DNA from: Paenibacillus validus NBRC 15382
GTDB lineage: Bacteria; Bacillota; Bacilli; Paenibacillales; NBRC-103111
Length of the DNA stretch: 64,000 nucleotides
Direction: 5' to 3'
Assembly: GCF_004000985.1 (NCBI RefSeq)
Contig: NZ_BIMH01000019.1
Coordinates: 1 to 64,000 of the forward strand
Shown here piece after piece: positions 17,196-24,989 of the stretch. The notes beneath the pieces were generated by a model that was not told where the DNA came from, ran no database searches, and saw only the letters and a program-made list of their open reading frames with translations. How positions within the stretch are numbered: the stretch's first letter is position 1; every line of letters starts with the position of its first letter. The translations under genes were made by a program, and so were the position numbers.

Positions 17196-18143
17196 TCACT
17201 CAACCGTATAATTGATGCGCTCCTCGGGAACTTTCAAAGGAACGATCAACTCATGCCCGGCGCCTCCGTCTTTGGCGCTGTGAATGTACAGGATTAACAT
17301 CATGTTGGGCTGCGAAGCTTTCTCATAGCTGACGTCGAAGTGGAAACGGCCCCATGCCGGGGCGCCCTCTTCGGCCATTTCGTGCCCTTCGGCTAAAATA
17401 GTGTGTCCGTCTTCCAACGTCCAGCTAAATGCGGCTTCGAATACGCGGGCTTCGCCTTCGACCGTGAAGGTGGGGCCGACTTTTGTCCCCGGCAGGGGCG
17501 AAAATACGCGGAAGGCATCGTTTGCCGCCACAGGAATCGGGACGGTTTGGCCGGAGCGGGCGTCAATTTGTATAGTGACTGGTTGATCGACGGTTTCGTG
17601 TTGGACGAGTTCTACGTTCCAGTAGCCGTTCTCCGCATCCAGCGAGGCGGTTTTGACAGCCCATGCGGCGGTCGGCCCGGTTTGCGATTGCAGGGCGGCT
17701 TGCACGGCGTCCGTTTGACCGATCATGCCTTCGGGCACCTCCTTCGTATGATCATGCATGATGATTTTGACGGCAACGGTCTGTGCCGGGTACGATTCTT
17801 TGACTGCCCCTGCATGCCACGCTTCCACTTGTGCGCCGACCGGCATACTCTCAGGCGAAACGTTACGGCCGCCGCTGTTCTGGAGCACCGTCCGCTCGTT
17901 TACGGTAAACCAGAAGGCATCGATATAGGGGGCGCCGTTTTTTTCAACATAGGCTGTGATTAACCAACGGCTCCCTTCCTTTTGTATGATGCTCCCCTTG
18001 TCAACTACCTTGACCGCTGGCGTCTCCTGTTCGGATACCTGATTCGCTGCGGGGTCCGCAGAACCGCTTTCCTGACCGCATGCTGCCACTAGCATCGCCA
18101 TGCAAAGCAAAGCGAGAATAAGAAACCCTTTCCGTTTTCTCAT
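17196..18143 (-). CDS. DUF3221/Gmad2-domain lipoprotein
   Basis: A 315-residue surface lipoprotein. The signal peptide ends in VAAC with Cys22. Residues about 45-130 resemble the DUF3221 (YobA-like) OB-type domain (SRWLITAYVEKNG, VGAQVEAWHAGAV, YPAQTVAVKIIMHD). The C-terminal third is the immunoglobulin-like Gmad2 domain found in spore-germination and sporulation proteins (FRVFSPLPGTKVG, FTVEGEARVFEAAFSWTLEDG, GRFHFDVSYE). ATG at 18143 follows AAGGAGC. It is probably attached to the outer face of the membrane; Gmad2 suggests a role in sporulation or germination, without direct proof here. No obvious operon partner. Confidence 0.85.
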   Translation of the reverse strand: MRKRKGFLILALLCMAMLVAACGQESGSADPAANQVSEQETPAVKVVDKGSIIQKEGSRWLITAYVEKNGAPYIDAFWFTVNERTVLQNSGGRNVSPESMPVGAQVEAWHAGAVKESYPAQTVAVKIIMHDHTKEVPEGMIGQTDAVQAALQSQTGPTAAWAVKTASLDAENGYWNVELVQHETVDQPVTIQIDARSGQTVPIPVAANDAFRVFSPLPGTKVGPTFTVEGEARVFEAAFSWTLEDGHTILAEGHEMAEEGAPAWGRFHFDVSYEKASQPNMMLILYIHSAKDGGAGHELIVPLKVPEERINYTVE

Positions 18144-18263
18144 GCTTCTCAGCTCCTTTGAAAGGTTAACGCAGCATGAGCCTCAAAAGTTTCAAAGCCG
18201 CCTCCCGGTTTCCTCTGATCGTGTACTTCCCTGCCGATAACTGCCCTTTAGTTGAGAAAGAAG

Positions 18264-18307
18264 GAACGGGAACCGAAGCACCGTTCTGGTGCTCTCGATT
18301 CCCGTTC
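18264..18307. repeat. Imperfect inverted repeat in a divergent intergenic region
   Basis: Arms GAACGGGAACCGAAGCACC and its near-complement surround a five-base loop. It lies between the divergent lipoprotein and isochorismatase genes. No T tract follows clearly, so it may be a relic or an RNA structure and not a standard terminator. The rest of 18144-18416 shows no convincing gene. Confidence 0.5.
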
Positions 18308-18416
18308 GTGAACAAAATGAGTTGTTTTCCCATCAACCTCTGTCCCCTGTTGAATCTTGGATAAACCATTGAATAAAGCACATAATATGTACGTGTATCA
18401 ATGAAAGGAGATCCTC

Positions 18417-19181
18417 ATGAGAAAAATTGTACCGTGTTTCTTTGTGTTTTCGTTATTTGTCAATGTTGATCTTTATGGTTTTTATCCAAATGTTGCAGCA
18501 GCGCAAACCGCACCACTTCCATCACCGGGAATGAAAGTGACTCAAACCAATACCGCTTTGGTGCTCACAGATCCGCAAAATGACTTTTTAAGCCCAAAAG
18601 GTGTAGCCTGGAATTTAGTAAAAGACAGCGTTGCTGAAAATCATACGATTGAGAACATTGAATTATTATTAAAAACAGCAAAGGAAAACAAGTTTAAAGT
18701 GTTTGTGTCCCCTCATTACTATTATCCCTATGACCAAAAATGGATGTTTGGGGGAGCTATGGAACATTTGATGCACGGTATCCACATGTATCAACGAAAA
18801 GGCCCATTATCGCTTGAAGGCTTTAAAGGTTCTGGTGCCGACTTTCTGGATAAATATAAGCCCTATATTGAAGATGGCCAAACCGTCATCACAAGTCCGC
18901 ATAAAATTTTCGGACCCGAAGCCAATGACTTGGTTTTGCAGCTGCGAAAACAGGGAATTACCCGCGTCATTCTTGCAGGTATGTCAGGGAATCTGTGCAT
19001 TGAATCTCATATGCGCGAACTCATCGAACAGGGATTTGAAGTGGCAGTGGTTCACGATGCCACAGCTTCCGCAAAAATAAACGACTTGGATGGGGATAAG
19101 GCCGCAAAAATAAATTTTCGTATGATTGCCAGTGCTTCATGGTCTACAAATGAGACTATAGATAAAATGAAAAATTCATAG
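18417..19181 (+). CDS. Secreted isochorismatase-family cysteine hydrolase
   Basis: A 254-residue protein with an N-terminal signal peptide (cleavage probably near AAAQT, residue 30), so it should act outside the membrane, unusual for this mostly cytoplasmic family. The catalytic triad of isochorismatase/nicotinamidase-like hydrolases is visible: Asp52 in TDPQNDF, Lys163 in TSPHK and Cys194 in SGNLCIESHMR. The VHDAT motif near 213 is also typical. It could hydrolyse an amide or an isochorismate-type ether; substrate unknown. ATG at 18417 follows AAAGGAG. Base use is more AT-rich than the flanking genes and an IS110 relic follows directly, both hinting at acquisition by transfer. Confidence 0.85.
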   Translation: MRKIVPCFFVFSLFVNVDLYGFYPNVAAAQTAPLPSPGMKVTQTNTALVLTDPQNDFLSPKGVAWNLVKDSVAENHTIENIELLLKTAKENKFKVFVSPHYYYPYDQKWMFGGAMEHLMHGIHMYQRKGPLSLEGFKGSGADFLDKYKPYIEDGQTVITSPHKIFGPEANDLVLQLRKQGITRVILAGMSGNLCIESHMRELIEQGFEVAVVHDATASAKINDLDGDKAAKINFRMIASASWSTNETIDKMKNS

Positions 19182-19220
19182 GGACTGAACATGAAAATCC
19201 CCCCAGTTCAACGCATAGCA

Positions 19221-19430
19221 AAATTCTTACTTCGGAGTGGTTTACATTCTCCGCAAGGAATTCGGAATTGGGCAACTAAACATCGTGTCTGACTTAGATG
19301 GGCTCTCTTTTGCAATACACGTCGTTTTTCAGGAATACCTCCACAACCTTGACGAAATTGCTGAGAGGATTACACGGATTGAAAAAAGAAATCCACGATC
19401 AGGCTACTGAGAGTATCCATGCCCCTGAAC
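19221..19430 (+). pseudogene. Degenerate IS110-family transposase fragment
   Basis: Three short reading frames on the plus strand add up to a middle piece of an IS110-family transposase. They are SPQGIRNWATKHRV ending at a stop near 19292, then DGLSFAIHVVFQEYLHNLDEIAERI in a second frame, then EKEIHDQATESIHAP in a third. The W..KH...L, F.EYLH..D and ERI.R.EKEI pattern matches the coiled-coil region of IS110 transposases. Both the catalytic N terminus and the Ser-containing C terminus are missing. It fills most of the 390-base gap after the isochorismatase gene. Confidence 0.6.
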
Positions 19431-19571
19431 GTTGATGGGAGCCCCGTTTGCGCTCGCCTTGCTGTTTTCTTCCAAAGTGCAACTGCTTATGCGTTTGTTT
19501 TTTCGTATTATTAGGCCAGCCAGAGTTTGGGGACAGCCCCTTCTTATTTACGTCTACATATGGACAATCGG

Positions 19572-20381
19572 TTATCCAGTCACACGACTCACAATTTTTA
19601 GAACCGCATCTCTCGTTAATTTGTTTCCTCCGACAGCGATGAGGTTTACCGTAGCATGAGCTAGCGCTAATGGTATCTTGCAAAATTTCAACGCCGGACC
19701 TTCCTTCAGATCTGCGATATAAGAGTCGGCAAGTTGTAAATTGCGACGTGTGTATTGCTGCATCTCCTTGAATCCCCAGCCGTCAGGAAAGAAGTCAACG
19801 CCACGTTTAAGATCTTCCTCTCGATTTCGGAGGATATTGACCGCCTGCAGTCCTCTTCCAAAGGCAACCGCCTTCGTTAGATCGGATTGCGTCCCGTCAT
19901 GCCACAACCATAGTTCAGATAACATTTCTCCAACCATACCAGCTACACTATAGGTATAGCGGTCCAAATCCTCTTCCGTATGAATGCTCCACCCGTTCTG
20001 AACCCATTCGGCCATTTGTAACGACATCTTTGCGATGTAACGATATACGATTGGGGCTCCGGAGGTCGGACATAGCATCGCCCACTCATCGAGTTGCCTG
20101 GTAACTGCCGGTAATACGGCCCCATACGGCGATAGTATTTTTTGTGTTGCTTCGATAATATGCGGGGATTGGAATGCCTCGTGTATCCCGAGTAATAGTT
20201 CCACTTTCAATGGGTCTGTGAGTTCATCATGATCCTCGATTTCATCTATAGCCCGCATACACAGATAGGCAGATGTTACAGCCTCCCTTAATCCTAAATC
20301 CAATTGACTTATCGGAATATAAAAAGTACGGCTCGTTTTCTTCAACATGGTCATTGCATCATTCCGGACGACGTTATTAAT
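19572..20381 (-). CDS. Squalene/phytoene synthase family protein (YisP-like)
   Basis: About 269 residues of an all-alpha trans-isoprenyl condensing enzyme (head-to-head synthase fold). Such enzymes join two farnesyl- or geranylgeranyl-diphosphates, or in YisP-type relatives hydrolyse farnesyl diphosphate. Aspartate-rich sites are present: DEIEDH near residue 48 and NILRNREED in the second half. SRTFYIPIS near the N terminus is diagnostic. Start codon is uncertain: GGAGGGAATACTC precedes an ATT at 20381, a TTG lies at 20396 without a Shine-Dalgarno, and the first ATG is at 20354. The family N terminus includes the residues before that ATG, so ATT or TTG is favoured. An isolated gene with no carotenoid or hopanoid neighbours. 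Confidence 0.85.
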   Translation of the reverse strand: MNNVVRNDAMTMLKKTSRTFYIPISQLDLGLREAVTSAYLCMRAIDEIEDHDELTDPLKVELLLGIHEAFQSPHIIEATQKILSPYGAVLPAVTRQLDEWAMLCPTSGAPIVYRYIAKMSLQMAEWVQNGWSIHTEEDLDRYTYSVAGMVGEMLSELWLWHDGTQSDLTKAVAFGRGLQAVNILRNREEDLKRGVDFFPDGWGFKEMQQYTRRNLQLADSYIADLKEGPALKFCKIPLALAHATVNLIAVGGNKLTRDAVLKIVSRVTG

Positions 20382-20490
20382 GAGTATTCCCTCCAAGTAT
20401 AAGCTTAGCTTTTAATTTTTTCATCGTTTAATTTCATGATAACATACATTGATATTGTCAATCCAAATCCGATAACCATTACTCTACTAA

Positions 20491-20543
20491 GCTGTCCGTT
20501 AGCGGAGAAGGCTGCCGATCCATTGCTGTCGGCAGCCTTCTCC
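20491..20543. repeat. Intergenic palindromic repeat, copy A
   Basis: A GCTGTCCGTTAGC-type lead sequence is followed by a 15-base stem GGAGAAGGCTGCCGA (20504-20518) and its complement (20529-20543). The layout recurs at 22682-22724 and 26236-26282. It probably belongs to a dispersed hairpin family and could also act as a terminator. Confidence 0.55.
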
Positions 20544-20686
20544 AGAGCTTTATTGAGCTCTCGTATCTGTTCGTTCAGCTTTTAGAGGCTATACTATTTA
20601 TTTTACTAAACTGAGGTAATGGAAGTCGATTATTATTTTTGCGGCAACGAAGCCTATTAGCCTGTACAAGCGAAAGGAGGAAGAGC

Positions 20687-20749
20687 ATGGATAATGGAAC
20701 TAGTCATACAGAAACAAAATTGGAGTCCACAGTTATAACAGCAGCTTAG
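20687..20749 (+). CDS. Possible 20-residue small protein
   Basis: A very strong ribosome-binding site, AAAGGAGG, lies seven bases before an ATG that opens a 20-codon frame beginning MDNGTSHTETKLES and ending TAA-rich hydrophobic VITAA. No homologue is recognised. It could be a real small protein, a leader peptide or the remnant of a longer gene. It is followed by a nested hairpin at 20786-20875. Confidence 0.4.
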   Translation: MDNGTSHTETKLESTVITAA

Positions 20750-20785
20750 AACGCAAACTAGTCCTGAAACCTGTCGAGCACGTAT

Positions 20786-20875
20786 TGACGAATAGTAGTT
20801 AATAATAATGTAAGAAAGCGCGTGTCGTTAAGGGGAAAGCCCCTGTGGGAGCATGCGCTTTCTATCTATTCGTCA
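20786..20875. terminator. Triple nested hairpin between convergent small genes
   Basis: Three concentric inverted repeats: TGACGAATAG/CTATTCGTCA (20786-20795, 20866-20875), AGAAAGCGC/GCGCTTTCT (20813-20821, 20855-20863) and GGGG/CCCC (20832-20835, 20840-20843). It could serve as a bidirectional terminator for the small frame at 20687 (+) and the 49-residue gene ending at 20873 (-). Confidence 0.6.
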
Positions 20876-21022
20876 GTGGCTATTCTTCCGGTTATTCTTC
20901 TCTTCTTCTTCGACTACGTATTTCATCCCCCCATTTCGGGCATGATCCAAGACTATATTGACTTCCTTGGATTGTCCGGTTTTGGGATCGAATGAAGTGA
21001 CTGTTTCCTTTTGCTCGTCCAT
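20873..21022 (-). CDS. Small hypothetical protein (49 aa)
   Basis: A 49-residue charged protein starting MDEQKETVTSFDPKTG after GGAGGTG at a good distance. The C-terminal half, DHARNGGMKYVVEEEEKNN, is acidic and basic in turn. No family is recognised. An upstream in-frame extension to 21070 has no ribosome-binding site. Its 3' end overlaps the outer arm of the nested hairpin at 20786-20875. Confidence 0.6.
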   Translation of the reverse strand: MDEQKETVTSFDPKTGQSKEVNIVLDHARNGGMKYVVEEEEKNNRKNSH

Positions 21023-21156
21023 GATTATTTCACCTCCGCATTTAGACTGCACATATTCTTGGGAAATCATCCATAAATCAGCCTGTTCCTACCAAGAATA
21101 ACAGCCTATGTTTGTATCACAGCGCCGCGACACAAACATGGGTGTATATTTAAATT

Positions 21157-21178
21157 GCCGGCAGCTTCAGCCGCCGGC
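21157..21178. terminator. Short GC-rich hairpin
   Basis: GCCGGC arms with a nearly symmetrical interior form a compact hairpin. The stop codon of the small minus-strand frame at 21167-21304 lies in its loop. Confidence 0.4.
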
Positions 21179-21304
21179 ATTTATTGTGCTAACGTTTTCC
21201 GCAATAATCGTCAGCAAATCTTTATCGAGATCAGAATCTACAAAGTGTACGAATGATATCGTAGAGATCAAGTCTTTACCATTGAATTTCCGTAGGCCAT
21301 CCAT
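21167..21304 (-). CDS. Possible 45-residue protein or gene remnant
   Basis: The minus strand encodes MDGLRKFNGKDLISTISF followed by VHFVDSDLDKDLLTIIAENV, a plausible helical acidic sequence. The ribosome-binding site is poor (AAAAAGA) and the frame ends inside a GC-rich hairpin. It may be the truncated front of a longer gene. No homologue is recognised. Confidence 0.3.
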   Translation of the reverse strand: MDGLRKFNGKDLISTISFVHFVDSDLDKDLLTIIAENVSTINAGG

Positions 21305-21350
21305 TCTTTTTCGTTATTAACATGACAGCCTGCTATTCAGCACAGAAGGC

Positions 21351-21589
21351 TTAACGTGTCTCCATGTGCAAATGAGGACATCGCTTCTTTAACTCCGTCA
21401 AAAAAGCTTCTTCATCTAGGGGTGATATATGGATATAATCATAAATGGTCACCCATTTGTTTTTTAGGTTGGGATAGCTATCTACATAAATTTTGCCGTT
21501 GACCTTATTTGTTATTTGTATTACACCCATGTAGGTCTTAAGCTGCTTGTGTATACTTCCAGAAGTTCCTTACGCTTATTCTTATCCAT
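21351..21589 (-). pseudogene. Frameshifted and truncated GIY-YIG-family-like gene
   Basis: It starts with ATG at 21589 after AAGGAGAG and reads MDKNKRKELLE, then a one-base shift moves the frame to KQLKTYMGVIQITNKVNG and KIYVDSYPNLKNKW. That is the N terminus of the small GIY-YIG-type proteins common in Bacillales. After KW the homology stops and an unrelated tail (YDYIHISPLDEEAFLTELKK) runs to the TAA at 21351. The product would be non-functional in the usual sense. The tail may come from fusion with another decayed gene. Confidence 0.6.
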
Positions 21590-21618
21590 GTAATTCTCTC
21601 CTTAATATCCCATATCCT

Positions 21619-22080
21619 TTAACATTCTTGATAATGTGCGCAGCCTTTCCCCGTCAACTCATCATCATCACTCAGTGCTTGACTGAACAGTCTGATATCT
21701 TCGTGAATTTTATCATTCTCTGTACATACTGCTACAGTCATGGCATCCCCCTGCAGACCAACCCGGTCTATGACAGGATTTTGTGGATCATATAAATGCT
21801 CGTACCTGTAGGCTTCGCGGAAATACGCTAAGGATCGGCAAATCAGAATAGACAAATCAAGAACGCGATGGAGTGGGAGTTCCTCGGATTGCCGCGACCA
21901 TTTTTCCCCCGTGTATCTCCATACTTTCGCAGAAATATCGACCTTTCCCCTATCGTTCCACTGAGCTAATCCCAAGGAAAGACCTTTCGCATCCGTATTC
22001 CCGGCGAATCGGCCGTCAACCTGATCATAGTTTTCAGAAACGACAACAGGTTTATGTTTTAATGTAGTAGGTATTTTCAT
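21619..22080 (-). CDS. DUF6530 family protein
   Basis: A 153-residue soluble protein that resembles the DUF6530 family, with characteristic stretches KHKPVVVSENYDQVDGRF, LSLGLAQWNDRGK, SAKVWRYTGEKWSRQSEELP and LHRVLDLSILICRS. The function is unknown. ATG at 22080 is preceded by GGAAG. It stands alone among decayed genes and IS relics and appears intact. Confidence 0.75.
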   Translation of the reverse strand: MKIPTTLKHKPVVVSENYDQVDGRFAGNTDAKGLSLGLAQWNDRGKVDISAKVWRYTGEKWSRQSEELPLHRVLDLSILICRSLAYFREAYRYEHLYDPQNPVIDRVGLQGDAMTVAVCTENDKIHEDIRLFSQALSDDDELTGKGCAHYQEC

Positions 22081-22118
22081 TTTGTTTCCTTCTTTCCGTT
22101 TACTAAATTAGTAATTTA

Positions 22119-22564
22119 CTAAATTACTAACATTTGCTCAACACCAGGAATTTGGACGAGAAGTTTGTCCATCTTTGAGTCGAGGTCTTCTAACCTCTGT
22201 TGAAATAGTTCGTACTTATCTAATAATGTGCTGAGCTCTAATTTAGCCATATCTGAGCCCTGACGAATGCCAATGGAGAGGCTTGCGACATGCTTTAACT
22301 CTCTCACCTTGCTCAAGCCGACAGCTCGTTTTACGGCCTTCCTAAGATGCGTTTGTATCGCTTCATCAGAGAACACTACCAGCTCATGAGGTAACATATT
22401 GAGCTTTAGCAATTGCAATGCTGCTTTCCCTTCCCAATCCTTAAAAACTCTAATCCTCTGAAATCTTGCACACGAGCGACATGCGCGAACTTAGCAATGT
22501 CTACGCCAATGATGAGCGTACGTGGAGTGATTTGAACAATCTTATGATTTTGGTTATATTTCAT
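22119..22564 (-). mobile_element. IS110-family transposase remnant with a large internal deletion
   Basis: The N terminus (MKYNQNHKIVQITPRT, then IIGVDIAKFAHVARVQDFRG) is joined directly to the middle/C-terminal part (KDWEGKAALQLLKLNMLPHE through KMDKLLVQIPGVEQ) in a different frame. The junction is within the TTT of LEF/FKD. About 150 residues, including most of the DEDD catalytic domain, are missing, and the C terminus is also cut off. The element is dead. The joint looks like a short-homology deletion. Confidence 0.8.
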
Positions 22565-22681
22565 TGTAAGCCTCCTGATACATGTGTAGTTGTCCCTTTT
22601 GCCGGCCAGCGTCAGGACACTATTTATGATATCAAGAGGCCTTTTTTGCATTCAAACCCCGATTTTCTTCATTACAGGAAT

Positions 22682-22724
22682 GCTGCCCGTTAGCTAGTGA
22701 AGGGCTGCCGCGTGGCAGCCCTCT
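22682..22724. repeat. Intergenic palindromic repeat, copy B
   Basis: GCTGCCCGTTAGC lead (22682-22694) followed by stem AGGGCTGCC / GGCAGCCCT (22701-22709, 22714-22722). It has the same architecture as the copies at 20491 and 26236. It lies just downstream of the LysR gene that ends at 22773. Confidence 0.55.
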
Positions 22725-22772
22725 CGGTATTGGACTATCGTTAACCGTTAACTCAATGACTTGTGCTACGGT

Positions 22773-23678
22773 TCACCGTATGAGTCCATTGGGGGATTGT
22801 TCAAGAAGTTCTTGCTTGAGAAATTGGTAAAGCTTTGAGCTTGCCAGTTTCAACGGATATTCCGATGGCTTGGAAAGAATGCCGAAAGTCATGTATATAA
22901 GACTGCCGCTCATAGCCCGTATCGTAGTTCCTGTAGGAACCGGTTTCAAAACAATCTCTGGCACAAGGGCAATACCTAGTCCGCTTTCGACATAATATTT
23001 CAAAGCTGTCATACTGCCAATCTCCATCGTGTCTATTGGAACGTTCCCTGATTCCTGCAGTACCATCTCAAGTTTTCTGCGGTACGGACAGGTTTCTGAC
23101 GTGATGAGCAGACGATGTCCCCGAATATCATCCGGCGTAATAACCGCTTTTTGGGCAAGTGGATGGTTCTCCGGCATCAAGACCACAAACTCTTCCTTAA
23201 ATAAGGGTTCAAAATAGAGATCGGAACCCAGATCCGGTGCCGAACAAAGAGCCAAATCAACATCCCCTTTGAGAAGCCGCTCGCTCAATGTTGGCGTGTT
23301 TGCAAAGTCCAGAGAGATACGAATTTTCGGAAATTGTGATAAAAATCTCTCTAAGATACCAGGTAATCGATAACTGGCAGTTGGCTCCGTCACCCCTAAA
23401 CGGATATTCCCCCTTTCGCCTAATTGTAAATCCGACAAGTTCGTTTGTAATTGTTCCATATTCTTTACAATTTGCAAACTCTGGTCGTAGAACAGTCTTC
23501 CGGCTTCTGTTAACCGGATCTTTTTTCCGCGTTCGATAAGCTGAACGCCCAATTCGGATTCAAGCTTTTGGATTTGCATCGTGACGGTAGATTGTACATA
23601 ATTCATTGCATCAGCTGCACGGATAAAACTACCGTACTTCACAATCATTTGAAAGGTTTTTAATGTTTTAAGATCCAT
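22773..23678 (-). CDS. LysR-family transcriptional regulator
   Basis: A 301-residue regulator with an N-terminal winged helix (MDLKTLKTFQMIVKYGSFIR, then AADAMNYVQSTVTMQIQKLE) and a LysR substrate-binding domain from about residue 90 (IRLGVTEPTASYRLP). ATG at 23678 follows AGGAG; upstream in-frame codons lack a ribosome-binding site. It is divergent from the SDR gene at 23804, the classical arrangement for a LysR regulator and its target, so control of that oxidoreductase is the simplest hypothesis. The inducer is unknown. Confidence 0.92.
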   Translation of the reverse strand: MDLKTLKTFQMIVKYGSFIRAADAMNYVQSTVTMQIQKLESELGVQLIERGKKIRLTEAGRLFYDQSLQIVKNMEQLQTNLSDLQLGERGNIRLGVTEPTASYRLPGILERFLSQFPKIRISLDFANTPTLSERLLKGDVDLALCSAPDLGSDLYFEPLFKEEFVVLMPENHPLAQKAVITPDDIRGHRLLITSETCPYRRKLEMVLQESGNVPIDTMEIGSMTALKYYVESGLGIALVPEIVLKPVPTGTTIRAMSGSLIYMTFGILSKPSEYPLKLASSKLYQFLKQELLEQSPNGLIR

Positions 23679-23803
23679 CGTAGTTCTCCTAGCTCCGAGT
23701 TCATTTTTTTTGAACCTATCGATCAATTTATTCAATTATACAAATTCGAAATGGCAATATACAATCATTTACATCAGAGTGTAGCAAAAGGAGATGACTA
23801 CAT

Positions 23804-24544
23804 ATGAATTTAAAAAACAAAGTGGCTCTTGTTACCGGCGGTGGTACAGGGATTGGCCGCGCTACTTGTCTCGCGCTTGCTGAGCGGGGGGCAACCGTCG
23901 CCGTGAACTATTCGCGCTCTAAAGCCGATGCGGAAGAAACAGCACAAATCATCAATATAAAAGGTGGGTGCGCAATAGCCATACAAGCCGACGTTTCTCA
24001 AGACAAGGAAGTAAGGGAAATGGTTGATAAATTGGTGCAGCAATTTGGGAGAATTGATTTGCTTGTGAATAATGCCAGCATTACACGGCATATCCCGTTT
24101 GATGATCTGGAAGCGGCAACGGAAGAAGTATGGGACGAGCTTTATGATGTTAATGTCAAAGGAATGTATCACTGCGCGCGAGCTGCAGCCCCTTTCATGA
24201 AAATGAATAAACAAGGAGCGATAGTCAACCTCGGCAGTATAGCCGGACAAACAGGATTAGGATCCTCTCTTCCATACGCCGTATCCAAAGCGGCAGTTCA
24301 CGGTCTTACGAAATCGTTAGCACGCGCCTTAGCTCCGGATATTAGAGTCAACTGTGTTGTTCCAGGAGCCGTCGCGACAAGATGGTGGGCTGGAAGGGAG
24401 GAACAAATGAAGAGGCTGGCTCCTAATCTTCTGCTGCAGCGAGTTTCAACACCTGAAGATATCGCTAAATTTATCTGCGCAGCCTTGGAACAAGAAGCAA
24501 TGACAGGTCAAATCATTACAGTGGACAGTGGACAAACGTTATAG
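23804..24544 (+). CDS. Short-chain dehydrogenase/reductase (FabG-like)
   Basis: A 246-residue classical SDR with cofactor motif TGGGTGIG (11-18), NNAS near 89-92, and catalytic Ser145, Tyr158 and Lys162 (YAVSK). It would oxidise or reduce an alcohol/ketone pair with NAD(P)(H). ATG at 23804 follows AAAGGAG. The upstream gene is a divergent LysR regulator, and no fatty-acid genes are near, so a catabolic or detoxifying role is more likely than fatty-acid synthesis. Confidence 0.92.
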   Translation: MNLKNKVALVTGGGTGIGRATCLALAERGATVAVNYSRSKADAEETAQIINIKGGCAIAIQADVSQDKEVREMVDKLVQQFGRIDLLVNNASITRHIPFDDLEAATEEVWDELYDVNVKGMYHCARAAAPFMKMNKQGAIVNLGSIAGQTGLGSSLPYAVSKAAVHGLTKSLARALAPDIRVNCVVPGAVATRWWAGREEQMKRLAPNLLLQRVSTPEDIAKFICAALEQEAMTGQIITVDSGQTL

Positions 24545-24591
24545 GGAATATTCCTATAAGTGTATATTCAAATGGAAAGGAGATACGTTAT

Positions 24592-24912
24592 ATGGGCGTG
24601 AACATGACAACATTGAGTGCACTTGCCGAGCCCAACCGATTACACATCGTCGAGCTTTTGCGTGACGGTCCACTCACTGTAGGAGAAATAGCCGAACGAC
24701 TCGGGCTCCGTCAGCCGCAGGTATCTAAACATCTACGTGTACTTGGTGATTCCGGGCTCGTTGAGGTGCATCCAAGCGCGAATCGCCGCATCTATAAACT
24801 GCAGCCACAGCCCTTCTTAGAACTGGATGAGTGGATTGATTCCTTTCGAACCCTATGGGAGGATAGATTCGACCGCTTGGACGATTATTTACGTGAATTG
24901 CAAGGAAAGTAA
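24592..24912 (+). CDS. ArsR-family winged-helix regulator
   Basis: A 106-residue dimeric repressor-type protein: TLSALAEPNRLHIVELLRDG, VGEIAERLGLRQPQVSKHLR and a beta wing (VEVHPSANRRIYKL). No metal-binding Cys box (ELCVCDL type) is seen, so it is probably a non-metal sensor. ATG at 24592 after AAAGGAG. It sits 77 bases before an AHSA1-type gene, a pairing common in Bacillales in which the ArsR protein is thought to control its partner. Confidence 0.88.
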   Translation: MGVNMTTLSALAEPNRLHIVELLRDGPLTVGEIAERLGLRQPQVSKHLRVLGDSGLVEVHPSANRRIYKLQPQPFLELDEWIDSFRTLWEDRFDRLDDYLRELQGK

Positions 24913-24989
24913 TAACGGGGATACGGCTTTGTAGCGCAGCTGGGAGCAATTGTGCAACTGCATAATTCATTATTTAGGAGGAAAATGAA

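Noticed and set aside
18166-18381. 71-codon minus-strand frame between the lipoprotein and isochorismatase genes
   Set aside because: It spans the inverted repeat at 18264-18307 and has no homology or well-spaced ribosome-binding site. It cannot be fully excluded as a tiny gene.
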